From Mycobacterium sp. 1245111.1 (GTDB taxonomy: Bacteria; Actinomycetota; Actinomycetes; Mycobacteriales; Mycobacteriaceae), in NCBI RefSeq assembly GCF_001673405.1, contig NZ_LZLV01000095.1:39132-103131 (forward strand): a DNA stretch of 64,000 nt, written 5' to 3'. A model generated the notes under the pieces. That model had not been told where the DNA came from and did not search any database. It was given only the letters and a program-made list of their open reading frames with translations. Made by a program: the position numbers and the translations under genes. This document shows positions 34,848 through 46,150 of this stretch, in pieces (the first letter of the stretch is position 1; each line of letters begins with the position of its first letter).

Positions 34848-35099
34848 ATGTTGAAAGTGGAACGGGGTTTTCTCTCCGTTCCTTTTTCGTCCGCGGCCAG
34901 CGACCGCACCGTCGATGCTGAGATCTTCGGCCTCACCCGCGCCGACGGCCGGCCGAACTTACCTGCGGTGGGCCGCTACCCCGTCAGGCATCCCGATGGC
35001 CTCGCTCGTCTGCTCCGCCACGCCAGAGGGTCCAGGCTCGCCGCTGAACGGGCGGCCGACGCCGCGATTACGGCCATAAGCACGTCGATTAATTCTTGA
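34848..35099 (+). CDS. Possible small protein downstream of the RAE
   Basis: 83-codon frame from the ATG at 34848, ending 54 bp before furA. Codon third positions in the middle are GC-rich as in real mycobacterial genes (segment EIFGLTRADGRP...HPDGLARLLRHARG). No Shine-Dalgarno and no recognised family. It could be the tail of a decayed gene or a small real protein read from a plus-strand RAE promoter. Confidence 0.35.
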   Translation: MLKVERGFLSVPFSSAASDRTVDAEIFGLTRADGRPNLPAVGRYPVRHPDGLARLLRHARGSRLAAERAADAAITAISTSINS

Positions 35100-35117
35100 C
35101 CAATTCCAAATTAGGTC

Positions 35118-35146
35118 TTGACTGACTCCAGACGAGAGCGAATATT
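35118..35146 (+). promoter_or_regulatory. furA promoter (leaderless transcript)
   Basis: TTGACT (35118-35123) and AATATT (35141-35146) are spaced 17 bp. Seven bases later the GTG of furA begins at 35154, so transcription starts at or near the start codon, as known for mycobacterial furA. The AT-rich spacer corresponds to the site FurA itself binds in other mycobacteria. Confidence 0.75.
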
Positions 35147-35153
35147 TGGGCTC

Positions 35154-35609
35154 GTGTCGTCAATGGAGACGGATTACTCGGCACAGCTGCGAACGGCCGA
35201 TCTGCGCGTGACCCGCCCGAGGGTCGCTGTACTGGAAGCGGTGCACGACCATCCGCATGCTGACACCGAGACGATCCTGTCCGCGGTCCGCGGCGCCCTC
35301 CCCGAGGTCTCCCGCCAGGCGGTCTACGACGTCCTCAATGCCCTGACCGCAGTCGGTTTGGTTCGGCGGATTCAGCCATCAGGTTTGGTTGCCCGCTACG
35401 AGTCTCGCGTCGGCGACAACCACCACCACGTCGTATGCCGAACCTGTGGTGTCATCAACGACGTCGACTGCGCGGTCGGTGATGCGCCGTGCCTGACCCC
35501 TTCCAACGACGACAACGCTCTAGATGGCTTCGTTCTCGACGAGGCCGAAGTCATCTATTGGGGCCTATGCCCCGACTGCTCACGCGCAACGTCCGGATCA
35601 CAGCCGTGA
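35154..35609 (+). CDS. furA: FurA, Fur-family redox/iron regulator
   Basis: 151 aa. Winged helix with RVTRPRVAVLEAV and VSRQAVYDVLNALTAVGLV; metal-binding DNHHHVVCRTCG and two Cys near the end (CPDC). The GTG at 35154 is chosen because it follows a promoter with no room for a ribosome site and matches the known FurA start; longer starts at 35118 would include the promoter. Represses the furA-katG operon; loss raises KatG. katG follows 36 bp downstream. Confidence 0.93.
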   Translation: MSSMETDYSAQLRTADLRVTRPRVAVLEAVHDHPHADTETILSAVRGALPEVSRQAVYDVLNALTAVGLVRRIQPSGLVARYESRVGDNHHHVVCRTCGVINDVDCAVGDAPCLTPSNDDNALDGFVLDEAEVIYWGLCPDCSRATSGSQP

Positions 35610-37829
<2,220 letters not shown>

Positions 37830-37849
37830 CGCCTGTTCGTTCTGCCACA

Positions 37850-37884
37850 ACTGCACCCCGTGGGCATCGCTCGCGGGGTGCAGT
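37850..37884 (+). terminator. Hairpin terminator after katG
   Basis: Perfect 11-bp stem, ACTGCACCCCG with CGGGGTGCAGT, and a 13-nt loop, 21 bp after the katG stop. No T run follows, as is common for mycobacterial terminators. Confidence 0.65.
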
Positions 37885-37943
37885 GCGTTGGTTTGGCCAC
37901 GCTAGACTCGTCGCCGCCAACGTCCCCGAGTGAGGGTTCGCCG

Positions 37944-39110
37944 ATGAAATGTGTGCTGGCCGCGTACGGAAGTCGGGGCGACGTCGAGCCGTGCGCCGTC
38001 GTCGGGCGTGAGTTGCAGCGCCGTGGCCACGACGTGCGCATCGCGGTACCGCCCAATATGGTCGCGTTCGTCGAGTCGGTCGGGCTCGAGGCGACGGCGT
38101 ACGGACCCGATTCCCACGCGCAGTTGGACACGGCGGCGGATCTTCTCGTCGGCACCATGAAGAATCCGTATAGCGCGCTACCCGAAATGATCGAACGTGT
38201 CAGCAAGGTCTGGGTGGACAAGGGCACGGCGCTGGCATCGCTCGCCGAGGACGCCGACCTGCTCGTGTCAGGTATGAACGAGCAGCGGCTCGCCGCGAAT
38301 ATCGCTGAATACCACAATATTCCGTTGGTGGCGTTGCATTCATTCCCGCCGCGGTTTCAGCCGGCCGGCCAGCTCAACTCCGGTCTGATCAAGATGTCCG
38401 AGGAGCCGCTGCGGCGGGCGCTGGGCATGCCCGATACGCCCGAGCCCACGCCGGCGGTTCTGGAAATCCAGGCGTACGACGAACGGTGCCTGCCCGGGCG
38501 GCCCGAGGATTGGGCGGAACCGGGTAAGCCCTTCGCCGGTGCGCTCAACCTCGAATTGCGCACGGACGCCGATGCCGCGGTGCTGTCATGGATCGCCGAG
38601 GGAACGGCGCCAATCTATTTCGGCATGGGCAGTACACCGATCTCGCCGCCCGCCGAGATCATCGACATGATCATCGCGGCGTCGGCGCGACTGAACCGGC
38701 GCCTGCTCATCTGCGCCGGACCCAATGACCTATCCGAATTCGATCACCACGACCACGTCAAGTTCGTCGACGCAGTCGGTCACGCCGCGATCCTCCCCCG
38801 CTGCGAGGCGGCCGTCCACCACGGCGGAGCGGGCACCACGGCAGCGGTCATGCGTGCAGGCGTGCCGTCGCTGATCTTGTGGCTCTGGCTCGACCAGCCG
38901 GTGTGGGCGGCCGGGGTCCAGGAGCTGAAGATCGGTGTGGGACAGTGCTTCTCCGAAGTCAGTCCGCAATCGTTGTTCGCCGGGTTGAAGACGATCCTGG
39001 CACTCGATTACCTCGCCCGCGCCCGTAACATCGCCGGACAGATGATCTCGACCGACGAAAGCGCCTCTTGCGCTGCCGATCTGGTGGAAACCGCAGCGCA
39101 AGCGGGCTAG
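37944..39110 (+). CDS. Family 1 glycosyltransferase (Rv1524/Rv1526c type)
   Basis: 388 aa. N-terminal GSRGDVEPCAVVGRELQRRGHDVRIAVP and C-terminal nucleotide-sugar site EAAVHHGGAGTTAAVMRAGVPSLILWLWLDQPVWA are the GT1 signature as in mycobacterial glycopeptidolipid and vancosaminyl-type transferases. ATG at 37944 chosen as the GT1 fold begins there; the GTG at 37860 would overlap the terminator hairpin. Acceptor unknown; lipids or small molecules possible. Confidence 0.87.
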   Translation: MKCVLAAYGSRGDVEPCAVVGRELQRRGHDVRIAVPPNMVAFVESVGLEATAYGPDSHAQLDTAADLLVGTMKNPYSALPEMIERVSKVWVDKGTALASLAEDADLLVSGMNEQRLAANIAEYHNIPLVALHSFPPRFQPAGQLNSGLIKMSEEPLRRALGMPDTPEPTPAVLEIQAYDERCLPGRPEDWAEPGKPFAGALNLELRTDADAAVLSWIAEGTAPIYFGMGSTPISPPAEIIDMIIAASARLNRRLLICAGPNDLSEFDHHDHVKFVDAVGHAAILPRCEAAVHHGGAGTTAAVMRAGVPSLILWLWLDQPVWAAGVQELKIGVGQCFSEVSPQSLFAGLKTILALDYLARARNIAGQMISTDESASCAADLVETAAQAG

Positions 39111-39111
39111 A

Positions 39112-39876
39112 TCATCGATTGAGGTCCCATTGCCCGTAGTCGGCGGCGAGCACCTCGTCGACGTCAATGTGTATGCCGCCGAGCAGCGGTCCGGGGTTCG
39201 ATGGGCTGTTCACCACCTCTTGGTACAGCACGGCGGCCGGTTCACGCTGTCCGTTCGACCAGGCTTTGGTCTGCCAGGCCCACAGATGTCCCGCTGTGCT
39301 GGAATGGCCGATCACGCCGTCGTTGATCGCCCAGCGGCACACTTGAGCGTCGCCGTAGATCCCGGTGCGCGGTAAACCCAACACGGAGATTATGCCACGA
39401 AACCAATTGACCGCCAGGCTGTTCCAGGTGTCAGCGTTGATGTCGTCGTCGACACTGAAGAAGATCGGCGCAGAATTGCTGCCCCCGGCGGCGTTGTGCA
39501 GACGCAACGCCTCATGCGCGTCGGCGACACCGCCGTCGAAACCGCGGGTGAAGTCCGACGGCGCGGTTCCGTTGGGCTTGCCGTACTGAAAATTGCTGAC
39601 GATGTGTAAACCGGCCGCGCGCAACGAGTCCGCATACTCGCGAGTGAGCGGCTTCGCTTCGAAGTTCGCGCCGGGGCGTGACTCGGACACGTAATTCACC
39701 ACCCCGGCATAGCCGGCCGCTTTGATCTCGGCGGGCGCGATTCGGCGCTCCGCAAAATCGATCAGCCTGGGGTTGTCGGCGGACGCTTTAGGCCCGTCGA
39801 GAGCCGCATCCAAAGAGGTGAGGCCCAACACCGCCCCTGCCGCAGCGTATTTGGCGAATTCGCGTCGTGAAATCAT
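39112..39876 (-). CDS. DUF1906 Tat-exported glycoside-hydrolase-like protein (Rv2525c-like)
   Basis: 254 aa. MISRREFAKYAAAGAVLG is a twin-arginine signal. The mature part is a DUF1906 TIM barrel: LIDFAERRIAPAEIKAAGYAGVVNYVSESR, IFFSVDDDIN, GIYGDAQVC, HLWAWQTKAWSNG and a final DVDEVLA, as in Rv2525c, linked to cell-wall hydrolysis. Downstream gene of a pair with the LCMT-type methyltransferase (3-bp gap). Confidence 0.87.
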   Translation of the reverse strand: MISRREFAKYAAAGAVLGLTSLDAALDGPKASADNPRLIDFAERRIAPAEIKAAGYAGVVNYVSESRPGANFEAKPLTREYADSLRAAGLHIVSNFQYGKPNGTAPSDFTRGFDGGVADAHEALRLHNAAGGSNSAPIFFSVDDDINADTWNSLAVNWFRGIISVLGLPRTGIYGDAQVCRWAINDGVIGHSSTAGHLWAWQTKAWSNGQREPAAVLYQEVVNSPSNPGPLLGGIHIDVDEVLAADYGQWDLNR

Positions 39877-39879
39877 GAT

Positions 39880-40731
39880 TCAGCCGCGCCGAGTCAGAAG
39901 GGCTGTCGCACTCCACGGCCGCTTGCCTGGATGACGTGGATTGGGCTGCGGACCCCACAGGGCCGGCCACATGAAGACCGGCAAGCGGTGAAATCGCTTG
40001 GCGGCGGCCATGAGATACTCGGATTCGAGGACTCGCCAGCCCAGCTCTTCGAAATAGGCCAACCCGTTTTCGGGCGCGAAGACAAACGGGGCATTCTGCA
40101 GCAGGCCGTCCATTTTCTTGTTCATCAGGCTCTTCAAGCCCGGACCGGCGAAGTCGAACATCCACCAGCCCACCTCTGGCCGGTTGAGGGCATCCGAAAG
40201 TGCTGTGACATCAGCGTCTTCGAGATACATCAGCAGGCCCTCGGTCAAGACCAACGCATTGCTGGCACCGTCGAGCGCCTCGTCCAAGAACGCTTCGCGG
40301 GCGACGGGGTCGGCGAGGTCGACCGCGGACCGGGTCAACCGGCAACGGGGCACCTGGTCGGCGAGCAGTTCCGCCTTCTCCTCGAGCATCTGCGGAAGGT
40401 CCGCTTCGATCCACGGAAAGTCGGGCGGAAGATCCAATCGGTACGGCCGCGTGTCCAAGCCGGCGGCGAGATTCAGCACCCGGTCGCAGCCGTCGGCGAT
40501 CGCTTGGGAAATAGCGTCGTCGATGATCTTGGTGCGCGCGACAAGCCACCAGCCGCTGCGGCTCGTCATCGGGGTCTTGGCGACGATCGCGCGGCCCTGC
40601 TCTCCCGCCAGCCGCGCGGCGAGCGGGTCGCGAAACAGCGCGTCGGTCCGGGTGGATTCGGTGGCTCGGTACAGCGCGGTCCACCTGGCCGTGTCTGAGA
40701 CGTGAGTGATCACATGCCCGCCGTTTGACAT
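39880..40731 (-). CDS. SAM-dependent methyltransferase (LCMT/PPM family)
   Basis: 283 aa of the mycobacterial PF04072 group: H...TARWTALYRATES.R.DALFRDPLAARLAG, VLNLAAGLDTRPYRLDLP (SAM site) and LTEGLLMYL. Many paralogues exist per genome, mostly unassigned. ATG at 40731. Divergent from another methyltransferase gene by 61 bp and followed by DUF1906. Confidence 0.9.
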   Translation of the reverse strand: MSNGGHVITHVSDTARWTALYRATESTRTDALFRDPLAARLAGEQGRAIVAKTPMTSRSGWWLVARTKIIDDAISQAIADGCDRVLNLAAGLDTRPYRLDLPPDFPWIEADLPQMLEEKAELLADQVPRCRLTRSAVDLADPVAREAFLDEALDGASNALVLTEGLLMYLEDADVTALSDALNRPEVGWWMFDFAGPGLKSLMNKKMDGLLQNAPFVFAPENGLAYFEELGWRVLESEYLMAAAKRFHRLPVFMWPALWGPQPNPRHPGKRPWSATALLTRRG

Positions 40732-40792
40732 ACGTTGCGTTATAGCACTCCGGCGCTGGTGGAATCGGGGTTGGGTCGTGTACAAGGGTGTC

Positions 40793-41824
40793 ATGGACGA
40801 TCGGCCCGTCAGTCCGGCCACGCTGCACGAGGCAACGGTCCGGCGGTTGTATCGGCGAGCAGAGGTGACCGCACAGATCACGGTTCCCGCCGTCCCCAGC
40901 ATGCTCGACGAGTACGTCACGATGTGCGCCAACGTGTTTGCCGCCGCCGGCGTGCAGTACACCCCCGAGCAATCCACTCAGCTCAGGACGGTGCTGGCGG
41001 CCGAGTTGACCAAGGCCTATACCGCCTCATCGCGGTCGAACATCGTGATCTCGTTCCACGCTCCGTTCGGCATCGGGATGAACTACCGCGTCACAACCGA
41101 ATCCGTGACACTTGGGGGCGCCTACGACGGCTGGATCAGTACCCGCGAAGGGCCGTTGTTCGGTACTGAGCCCGACGCGCGGGTGTGGGCATTGGCCCGC
41201 GAGATGGCCGATCCCGGATCCCACCCGGTGCTCGACATCGGCGCCGGAACCGGTCGCAATGCGCTGGCGCTGGCCCGGCGTGGCCACCCGGTGGACGCGG
41301 TGGAGATGAGCCCGAAGTTCGCCGACATCATTCGCGCGGAAGCCGGGCGCGAATCGCTGCAGGTGCGCGTCATGAACGGCGACGTCTTCGAAACCATGGA
41401 CGGGGTCCGCCGTGACTATCAGCTGATCATTCTCGCCGAGGTAGTCCCCGACTTTCGGACCACGGGTGAACTGCGCGGAATCTTCGAACTCGCGGCCGAC
41501 TGCCTGGCTTCGGGAGGGCAGTTGGTGTTCAACACCTTCCTGGCGCGAGCTGGCTACACCCCCGACGACGCGACCCGTGAACTCGGGCAGCAGTGCAACA
41601 CGATGATCTATACACGTGACGAATTGGCAGCTGCAACAAGCGAGTTACCGTTCGATCTGGTCAGCGATGACGCGGCCTACGAGTACGAGAAAATTCATCT
41701 CCCCGAAAGCGCCTGGCCACCAACGGATTGGTTCGAAGGCTGGGCCCAGGGACTCGACGTGTTCGATCTCGACGCCGAATACTCCCCCATCGACCTGCGC
41801 TGGCTCGTGTACCGGAAGGCGTGA
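40793..41824 (+). CDS. Class I SAM-dependent methyltransferase
   Basis: 343 aa. An N-terminal ~110-residue helical extension is followed by the Rossmann core with VLDIGAGTGRNALALARRGH (motif I), VEMSPK (acidic loop II) and LAEVVPDFRT. The target is unknown; the N-terminal extension resembles no domain I can name. Divergent from the LCMT-type gene. Confidence 0.8.
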   Translation: MDDRPVSPATLHEATVRRLYRRAEVTAQITVPAVPSMLDEYVTMCANVFAAAGVQYTPEQSTQLRTVLAAELTKAYTASSRSNIVISFHAPFGIGMNYRVTTESVTLGGAYDGWISTREGPLFGTEPDARVWALAREMADPGSHPVLDIGAGTGRNALALARRGHPVDAVEMSPKFADIIRAEAGRESLQVRVMNGDVFETMDGVRRDYQLIILAEVVPDFRTTGELRGIFELAADCLASGGQLVFNTFLARAGYTPDDATRELGQQCNTMIYTRDELAAATSELPFDLVSDDAAYEYEKIHLPESAWPPTDWFEGWAQGLDVFDLDAEYSPIDLRWLVYRKA

Positions 41825-41941
41825 GATCTTGCGAAACAGAAGCCAGGGCTGCGATACGACCAAAACTACGACCGCTGCTTCTGTTTCACAGCCGCGACCG
41901 CGCTCGATGAGAGCAGGAACGGCTGCTATCGTGCTGTGCCT

Positions 41942-42733
41942 ATGCCGGAGATGGATCGTCGCACCCTGATATTGATGACGGGATTCGGCGTGCTGGCCGC
42001 CGCAACCCCGGTCCCGCCGGCCCGGGCGGCTCCGTCGGGCAACTACGTCTTCTCCGATGACTTCGACGGCCCGGCCGGCTCAGCGCCCGACGGGTCGAAG
42101 TGGGCCGTGGCCACGGCGCGCGAGCACATCAAAGACCCCACGCACTGGGAACTGCCCGAGAACATCGGCCAGTACCGCGACGACCGCCGCAACGTGTTCC
42201 TCGACGGCAAATCCAACCTGGTCCTCAAGGCCGCGAAGGATGGGCCCACCTTCTACGGCGGCAAAGTCCAGAGTCGCTGGAGGGGCGGCGTCGGCCATAC
42301 CTGGGAAGCGCGGATCAAGCTCGACTGCCTGACCGCGGGCGCCTGGCCCGCGTACTGGCTCGGCAATGACGACCAGGGCGAGATCGACATCGTCGAGTGG
42401 TACGGCAATGGCAGCTGGCCCTCGGCCACTACCGTGCACGCCAAGGCCAACGGCGGCGAATGGAAGACCCAGAACATCGCGGTCGACAGCGCGTGGCACA
42501 CCTGGCGCTGCCAGTGGGATGCCACCGGGATGCGGTTCTGGAAGGACTACGTCGACGGCGCTGCGCCGTACTTCTCCGTTTCGGCGGACTCGCTGCCGGA
42601 CTGGCCGTTCAACGGCCCCGGCTACACGGTCTACCCCGTGTTCAACCTCGCGGTTGCCGGCTCGGGCGGCGGTGATCCCGGACCAGGGAGCTATCCGGCG
42701 CAAATGCTGGTCGACTGGATCCGGGTCTGGTAG
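41942..42733 (+). CDS. GH16 beta-1,3-glucanase-like, secreted (copy 1)
   Basis: 263 aa, similar to M. tuberculosis Rv0315. MPEMDRRTLILMTGFGVLAAA is a signal of twin-arginine type ending at ARA. Catalytic motif E147-I-D149-I-V-E152 in the GEIDIVEWYGNG block, with conserved TWEARIKLDC and the final MLVDWIRVW. Hydrolyses or binds beta-1,3-glucan outside the cell. A hairpin terminator follows. A paralogue lies at 45304-46143. Confidence 0.9.
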   Translation: MPEMDRRTLILMTGFGVLAAATPVPPARAAPSGNYVFSDDFDGPAGSAPDGSKWAVATAREHIKDPTHWELPENIGQYRDDRRNVFLDGKSNLVLKAAKDGPTFYGGKVQSRWRGGVGHTWEARIKLDCLTAGAWPAYWLGNDDQGEIDIVEWYGNGSWPSATTVHAKANGGEWKTQNIAVDSAWHTWRCQWDATGMRFWKDYVDGAAPYFSVSADSLPDWPFNGPGYTVYPVFNLAVAGSGGGDPGPGSYPAQMLVDWIRVW

Positions 42734-42747
42734 GTCCACAACGCAAA

Positions 42748-42779
42748 CGACGGGGTGAACCAGAAGGTCCACCCCGTCG
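42748..42779. terminator. Bidirectional hairpin terminator
   Basis: Perfect 10-bp stem, CGACGGGGTG (42748-42757) with CACCCCGTCG (42770-42779), 12-nt loop, between the convergent GH16 and hemophore-like genes. It can serve both. Confidence 0.65.
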
Positions 42780-42790
42780 CCTGAGAGGCG

Positions 42791-43135
42791 TCAGAAGCCG
42801 TTGCAGGTAGCGGCGACGTTGTTGATCACCGGGTAAAACATCGCGGCCTGGCCCGGGTGCGCGGCCGCCTGCTGGGCAGCCTTCGCCCGGCGAGCGGCGG
42901 GAGGCGACGCGAGGTAGTCCTGCAGGAATGCTTGCGCGTCCGGGTGCTGGTCCAGCAGGTTTGCATACCCCGCGTTCTGGGCTTGCAGTGCGGCGTGCAC
43001 CTGACCGTAGTTGCAGGTGGTGTTGATCGCCTGCTCCGACAACCCGTCCGCGGACGCGATCCCCGCGCCGGCGAGCGCCACCAATGCCAGACCCCCGGCT
43101 GCAGCAGCCAGCTTGCTCATTGAACGCGTGACCAT
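42791..43135 (-). CDS. Hemophore-related secreted protein
   Basis: 114 aa. Signal peptide ends at IASA; the mature part has two Cys (TTCNYGQV and AATCNGF) and a helical pattern with Y..LLDQHPDAQAFLQDYLASPP, as in the mycobacterial hemophore (Rv0203-related) family. Likely role: haem binding outside the membrane. Confidence 0.85.
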   Translation of the reverse strand: MVTRSMSKLAAAAGGLALVALAGAGIASADGLSEQAINTTCNYGQVHAALQAQNAGYANLLDQHPDAQAFLQDYLASPPAARRAKAAQQAAAHPGQAAMFYPVINNVAATCNGF

Positions 43136-43287
43136 ATGAGGAACACCTTCCGGATTGCGAATCGCCGAACCTCGGCGCCGAGAATTTCAGTTTAGCGGAA
43201 CAATTCGGGGGCCGGATTGGTCGAAGACTGGACTCATGAACCTCATAGGTCACACCTAGCTTTGCATCGCACGGGTACTTTTTGGCT

Positions 43288-44574
43288 ATGGCCGAGAGTC
43301 CGCCTCGCAACCTAGCGGTGGACTTTTATCGCGTGTCCGGGGTGGTGCTGATCGTCTTGGGCCATTGGCTCGCCGGGTCGGTGACCTACCGCGACGGATC
43401 TTTCGGACGGCAGAACCCGCTGATGGACCAGCCGTGGACGCAGTGGCTCACCTGGCTGTTCCAAGCTGTGCCGACGTTCTTTCTCGTTGCGGGCTACGCC
43501 ACTGGCGTGTCCTGGGGCCATCGCCGTGCGGACGACGAGATGTCCGCCCAGGCATGGCTACGGCATCGGCTTGCCCGAGTGCTGGGTCCTTCAGCGATGT
43601 ACGTCGTGCTGGTATCGGCGTGTGTCGTGGCGTTCGAGAGCGCGGGTGCCTCGGGCTCGCTGCTGGAGTATGCGGGCTGGGCGGTGGCCATGCATCTGTG
43701 GTTTCTCGCCATCTATCTGATCGTGGTCTCTCTTACGCCGATTACGATTGCAGCACAACGCCGTTGGGGGCTGCTCGTGCCCGCAGCACTCGCGGTGGCG
43801 GTGGTGGCGGTGGACACCGCTTCGCTGGCTGGTCATGTCGCCCATCTCGGCTGGCTGAACTACCTATTCTGTTGGGCAGCGCTTTATCAGCTCGGAATCG
43901 CTTGGCAGAGCGGTCTTTTGGCGGGAATTCGGCCAAGGCTGCTAGCCTTCGGGTCGGCGTGCGCACTGTGGTTGCTGATCTGGCTCGGGCCCTACCCGGT
44001 CAGCATGATCGGCGTCCCCGGCCAGGCGGTGCAGAACACCGAACCACCGTCGCTGGCAATGCTGGCGTTTGGGTGCGCACAGGCAGGCTTGGTGATCAGC
44101 GCCGCTCCGGTGGTCGAGCGCGCGCTGCGACCGGATGCCGTTCGGCGCCTGTTATCGCGGGCCAACGTCAACGTGATGGCCCTCTATCTGTGGCACATGA
44201 TTCCGGTGGTGATCGTCGCGGTCGTCGGCTATCCGGCCGGGCTGTTGCCGCAGCCGGTCGAGGGCGGCGGTGCCTGGTGGCTCGCCCGGCTGGAATGGGT
44301 GACGATTCTCAGCCTCGCGACGGCGGTCGAGTTGGCGCTGCTTTGGTGGGGCCGTCGCCTGTTTGCCGCGCCGCTGCCGGGGCTGAACGTGCTCAGGGGA
44401 CGCTGGGCAGCGCCGGCGCTGCTGTCCGGCGCTGCGATGGCGGCGTACGGGCTGACGTACCTCGCTGCCGAAGGCTTCGCCCCGTCGGGGCATTACCCGT
44501 GGCTGACTGCGGTGATCTTCGGCGCGGGCGTGCTGCTGGTCGCGCTGTCCTCGGCAGATCGCGTCCGTACCTAG
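43288..44574 (+). CDS. Acyltransferase-3 family membrane protein
   Basis: 428 aa with about ten membrane helices. Starts LAVDFYRVSGVVLIVLGHWL, with the catalytic-type His at the end of helix 1, and continues FFLVAGYATG, the usual Acyl_transf_3 pattern. It probably O-acylates a cell-envelope glycan or lipid. ATG at 43288; convergent with tpx. Confidence 0.83.
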   Translation: MAESPPRNLAVDFYRVSGVVLIVLGHWLAGSVTYRDGSFGRQNPLMDQPWTQWLTWLFQAVPTFFLVAGYATGVSWGHRRADDEMSAQAWLRHRLARVLGPSAMYVVLVSACVVAFESAGASGSLLEYAGWAVAMHLWFLAIYLIVVSLTPITIAAQRRWGLLVPAALAVAVVAVDTASLAGHVAHLGWLNYLFCWAALYQLGIAWQSGLLAGIRPRLLAFGSACALWLLIWLGPYPVSMIGVPGQAVQNTEPPSLAMLAFGCAQAGLVISAAPVVERALRPDAVRRLLSRANVNVMALYLWHMIPVVIVAVVGYPAGLLPQPVEGGGAWWLARLEWVTILSLATAVELALLWWGRRLFAAPLPGLNVLRGRWAAPALLSGAAMAAYGLTYLAAEGFAPSGHYPWLTAVIFGAGVLLVALSSADRVRT

Positions 44575-44604
44575 GCAACGCCGTTGTGGCAGTGGGTGTT
44601 TGGT

Positions 44605-44630
44605 GTCTACCTCGCCGCTACGAGGTAGAC
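44605..44630. terminator. Hairpin terminator between acyltransferase and tpx
   Basis: GTCTACCTCG with CGAGGTAGAC, a perfect 10-bp stem with a 6-nt loop; after a 2-nt internal mismatch, TTTG pairs with CAAA outside. It lies 30 bp after the acyltransferase stop and 12 bp from the tpx stop, so it may act on both strands. Confidence 0.65.
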
Positions 44631-44641
44631 GACAAACCGAG

Positions 44642-45142
44642 TCAGGAGGCGCTCAGCGCGGCCAGTGCTGCGTCGTAGTTGGGCTCCTGCGCGATTTCGG
44701 GCACGAGCTCCTCGTAGACGACATTGCCGTCGGCGCCGATCACCACGACCGCCCGCGCGAGCAGGCCGGCGAAGGGGCCGTCGGCGATCGTGACGCCGTA
44801 ATCCTGGCCGAAGCTGCCGCGGAACGCCGACGCGGTCTGCACATTCTCGATCCCCTCGGCGCCGCAGAACCGCGCCTGCGCGAACGGCAGGTCGTTCGAC
44901 ACGTTCACTACCGCGACACCGCCGGCGGCAGCGCGCTCGTTGAAGGTGCGCACGCTGGTCGCGCAGACCGGCGTGTCGACCGATGGAAAGATGTTCAGCA
45001 ACACGGATTTACCCGCGAATTGCTCGCTGTTTACCGCGCCCAGATCCGATCCGGTCAGGTTGAACGCGGGTGCTTTCGCCCCGACGGCCGGCAGGTCGCC
45101 GACGGTGTTGATGGTGTTTCCGCGCAAAGTTATCTGTGCCAT
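44642..45142 (-). CDS. tpx: Tpx, thiol peroxidase
   Basis: 166 aa. Atypical 2-Cys peroxiredoxin that reduces peroxides with thioredoxin. Peroxidatic Cys60 in SVDTPVCATSVRTFN and resolving Cys93 in ARFCGAEG are at the family positions. ATG at 45142 gives the known length; the upstream frame is noise. Single gene. Confidence 0.95.
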   Translation of the reverse strand: MAQITLRGNTINTVGDLPAVGAKAPAFNLTGSDLGAVNSEQFAGKSVLLNIFPSVDTPVCATSVRTFNERAAAGGVAVVNVSNDLPFAQARFCGAEGIENVQTASAFRGSFGQDYGVTIADGPFAGLLARAVVVIGADGNVVYEELVPEIAQEPNYDAALAALSAS

Positions 45143-45303
45143 GCGGACAGTCTGCCAAGCCGGGAAGGGCAATCGTGGCCGGGGGCCAGTGTTCGCCGCC
45201 ACGGACTGTCAACACGCAGCCCAAGCTGCGAACTTGAGGTTTCGTGGTGCGGATCTTGCGCTGCTTCCGCGTGCTGCCACGCCATCTCCTATATCGTCGT
45301 GCT

Positions 45304-46143
45304 GTGCCGGAGATGAATCGACGCAACATGTTTTTGACAACCGGGTTGGGCATGCTTGCGGCCGCGGCCGCGCTCCCTGTGCCGGAAGCGCTCGCGAATC
45401 CGACCCATGAGGCGCCGCCAGCGGCGCCCGCCGCGGGACCCACCGGCCCCTACCTCTTCCACGACGAGTTCGACGGGCCGGCCGGACAAGGCCCCGATCT
45501 GTCGAAATGGACGCCGCAGACCTGGCAGGACGACGTCTTTCCGCCGGTCGACGGGATATACCGGTCCCAGAACGTGTTTCTCGACGGCAACTCCAATCTG
45601 GTGCTGCAGGCCACCAAAGAAGGCGATCAGTACTACAGCGGCAAGCTGCGCGGCAATTGGCGGGGCCACATCGGAACGACGTGGGAAGCGCGGATAAAGC
45701 TGGACTGCTTGTTCCCGGGCCTGTGGCCGTCGTTCTGGACTGTCAACGAGGATCCCCAGCCCGACGGCGAGGTGGACATCTTCGAGTGGTACGGCAACGG
45801 CGAATGGGCCCCGGGAAGCACCGTCCATGCGGCGTCCAACGGGAAGACCTGGGAAGGCAAGTCGATTCCCGGCTTGGTGGACAGCGCGTGGCACACCTGG
45901 CAAATGCGGTGGGATACAGACGGTTTCAAGTTCTCGCGCGACGGTGCTGAGTACTTCAAAGTTCCGCCGAAACCCATCCACGTATACGGTGGGCCCCCCG
46001 AGGACCTCCGGTGGCCGTTCAACAATCCCGGATATTGGATGCAGCCGATGTTCACGCTTGCGGTCGGCGGAGTCGGGGCGGGCGATCCGGCCCTCGGGAA
46101 TTTTCCGTCCCAGATGCTCGTCGACTACATCCGGGTCTGGTAG
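45304..46143 (+). CDS. GH16 beta-1,3-glucanase-like, secreted (copy 2)
   Basis: 279 aa. Starts VPEMNRRNMFLTTGLGMLAAA, a twin-arginine-like signal parallel to copy 1; catalytic E156-V-D158-I-F-E161 in EVDIFEWYGNG, and final MLVDYIRVW. The GTG at 45304 matches the MPEM start of copy 1, and the bases just upstream are alike in both copies; an ATG at 45313 is possible. It ends 7 bp from the convergent GT39-like gene. Confidence 0.9.
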   Translation: MPEMNRRNMFLTTGLGMLAAAAALPVPEALANPTHEAPPAAPAAGPTGPYLFHDEFDGPAGQGPDLSKWTPQTWQDDVFPPVDGIYRSQNVFLDGNSNLVLQATKEGDQYYSGKLRGNWRGHIGTTWEARIKLDCLFPGLWPSFWTVNEDPQPDGEVDIFEWYGNGEWAPGSTVHAASNGKTWEGKSIPGLVDSAWHTWQMRWDTDGFKFSRDGAEYFKVPPKPIHVYGGPPEDLRWPFNNPGYWMQPMFTLAVGGVGAGDPALGNFPSQMLVDYIRVW

Positions 46144-46150
46144 CCGATCG

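Noticed and set aside
43365..44678. 437-codon plus-strand frame overlapping the acyltransferase
   Set aside because: Arg/Ala/Gly-rich shadow of the acyltransferase in another frame, without membrane segments or family motifs.
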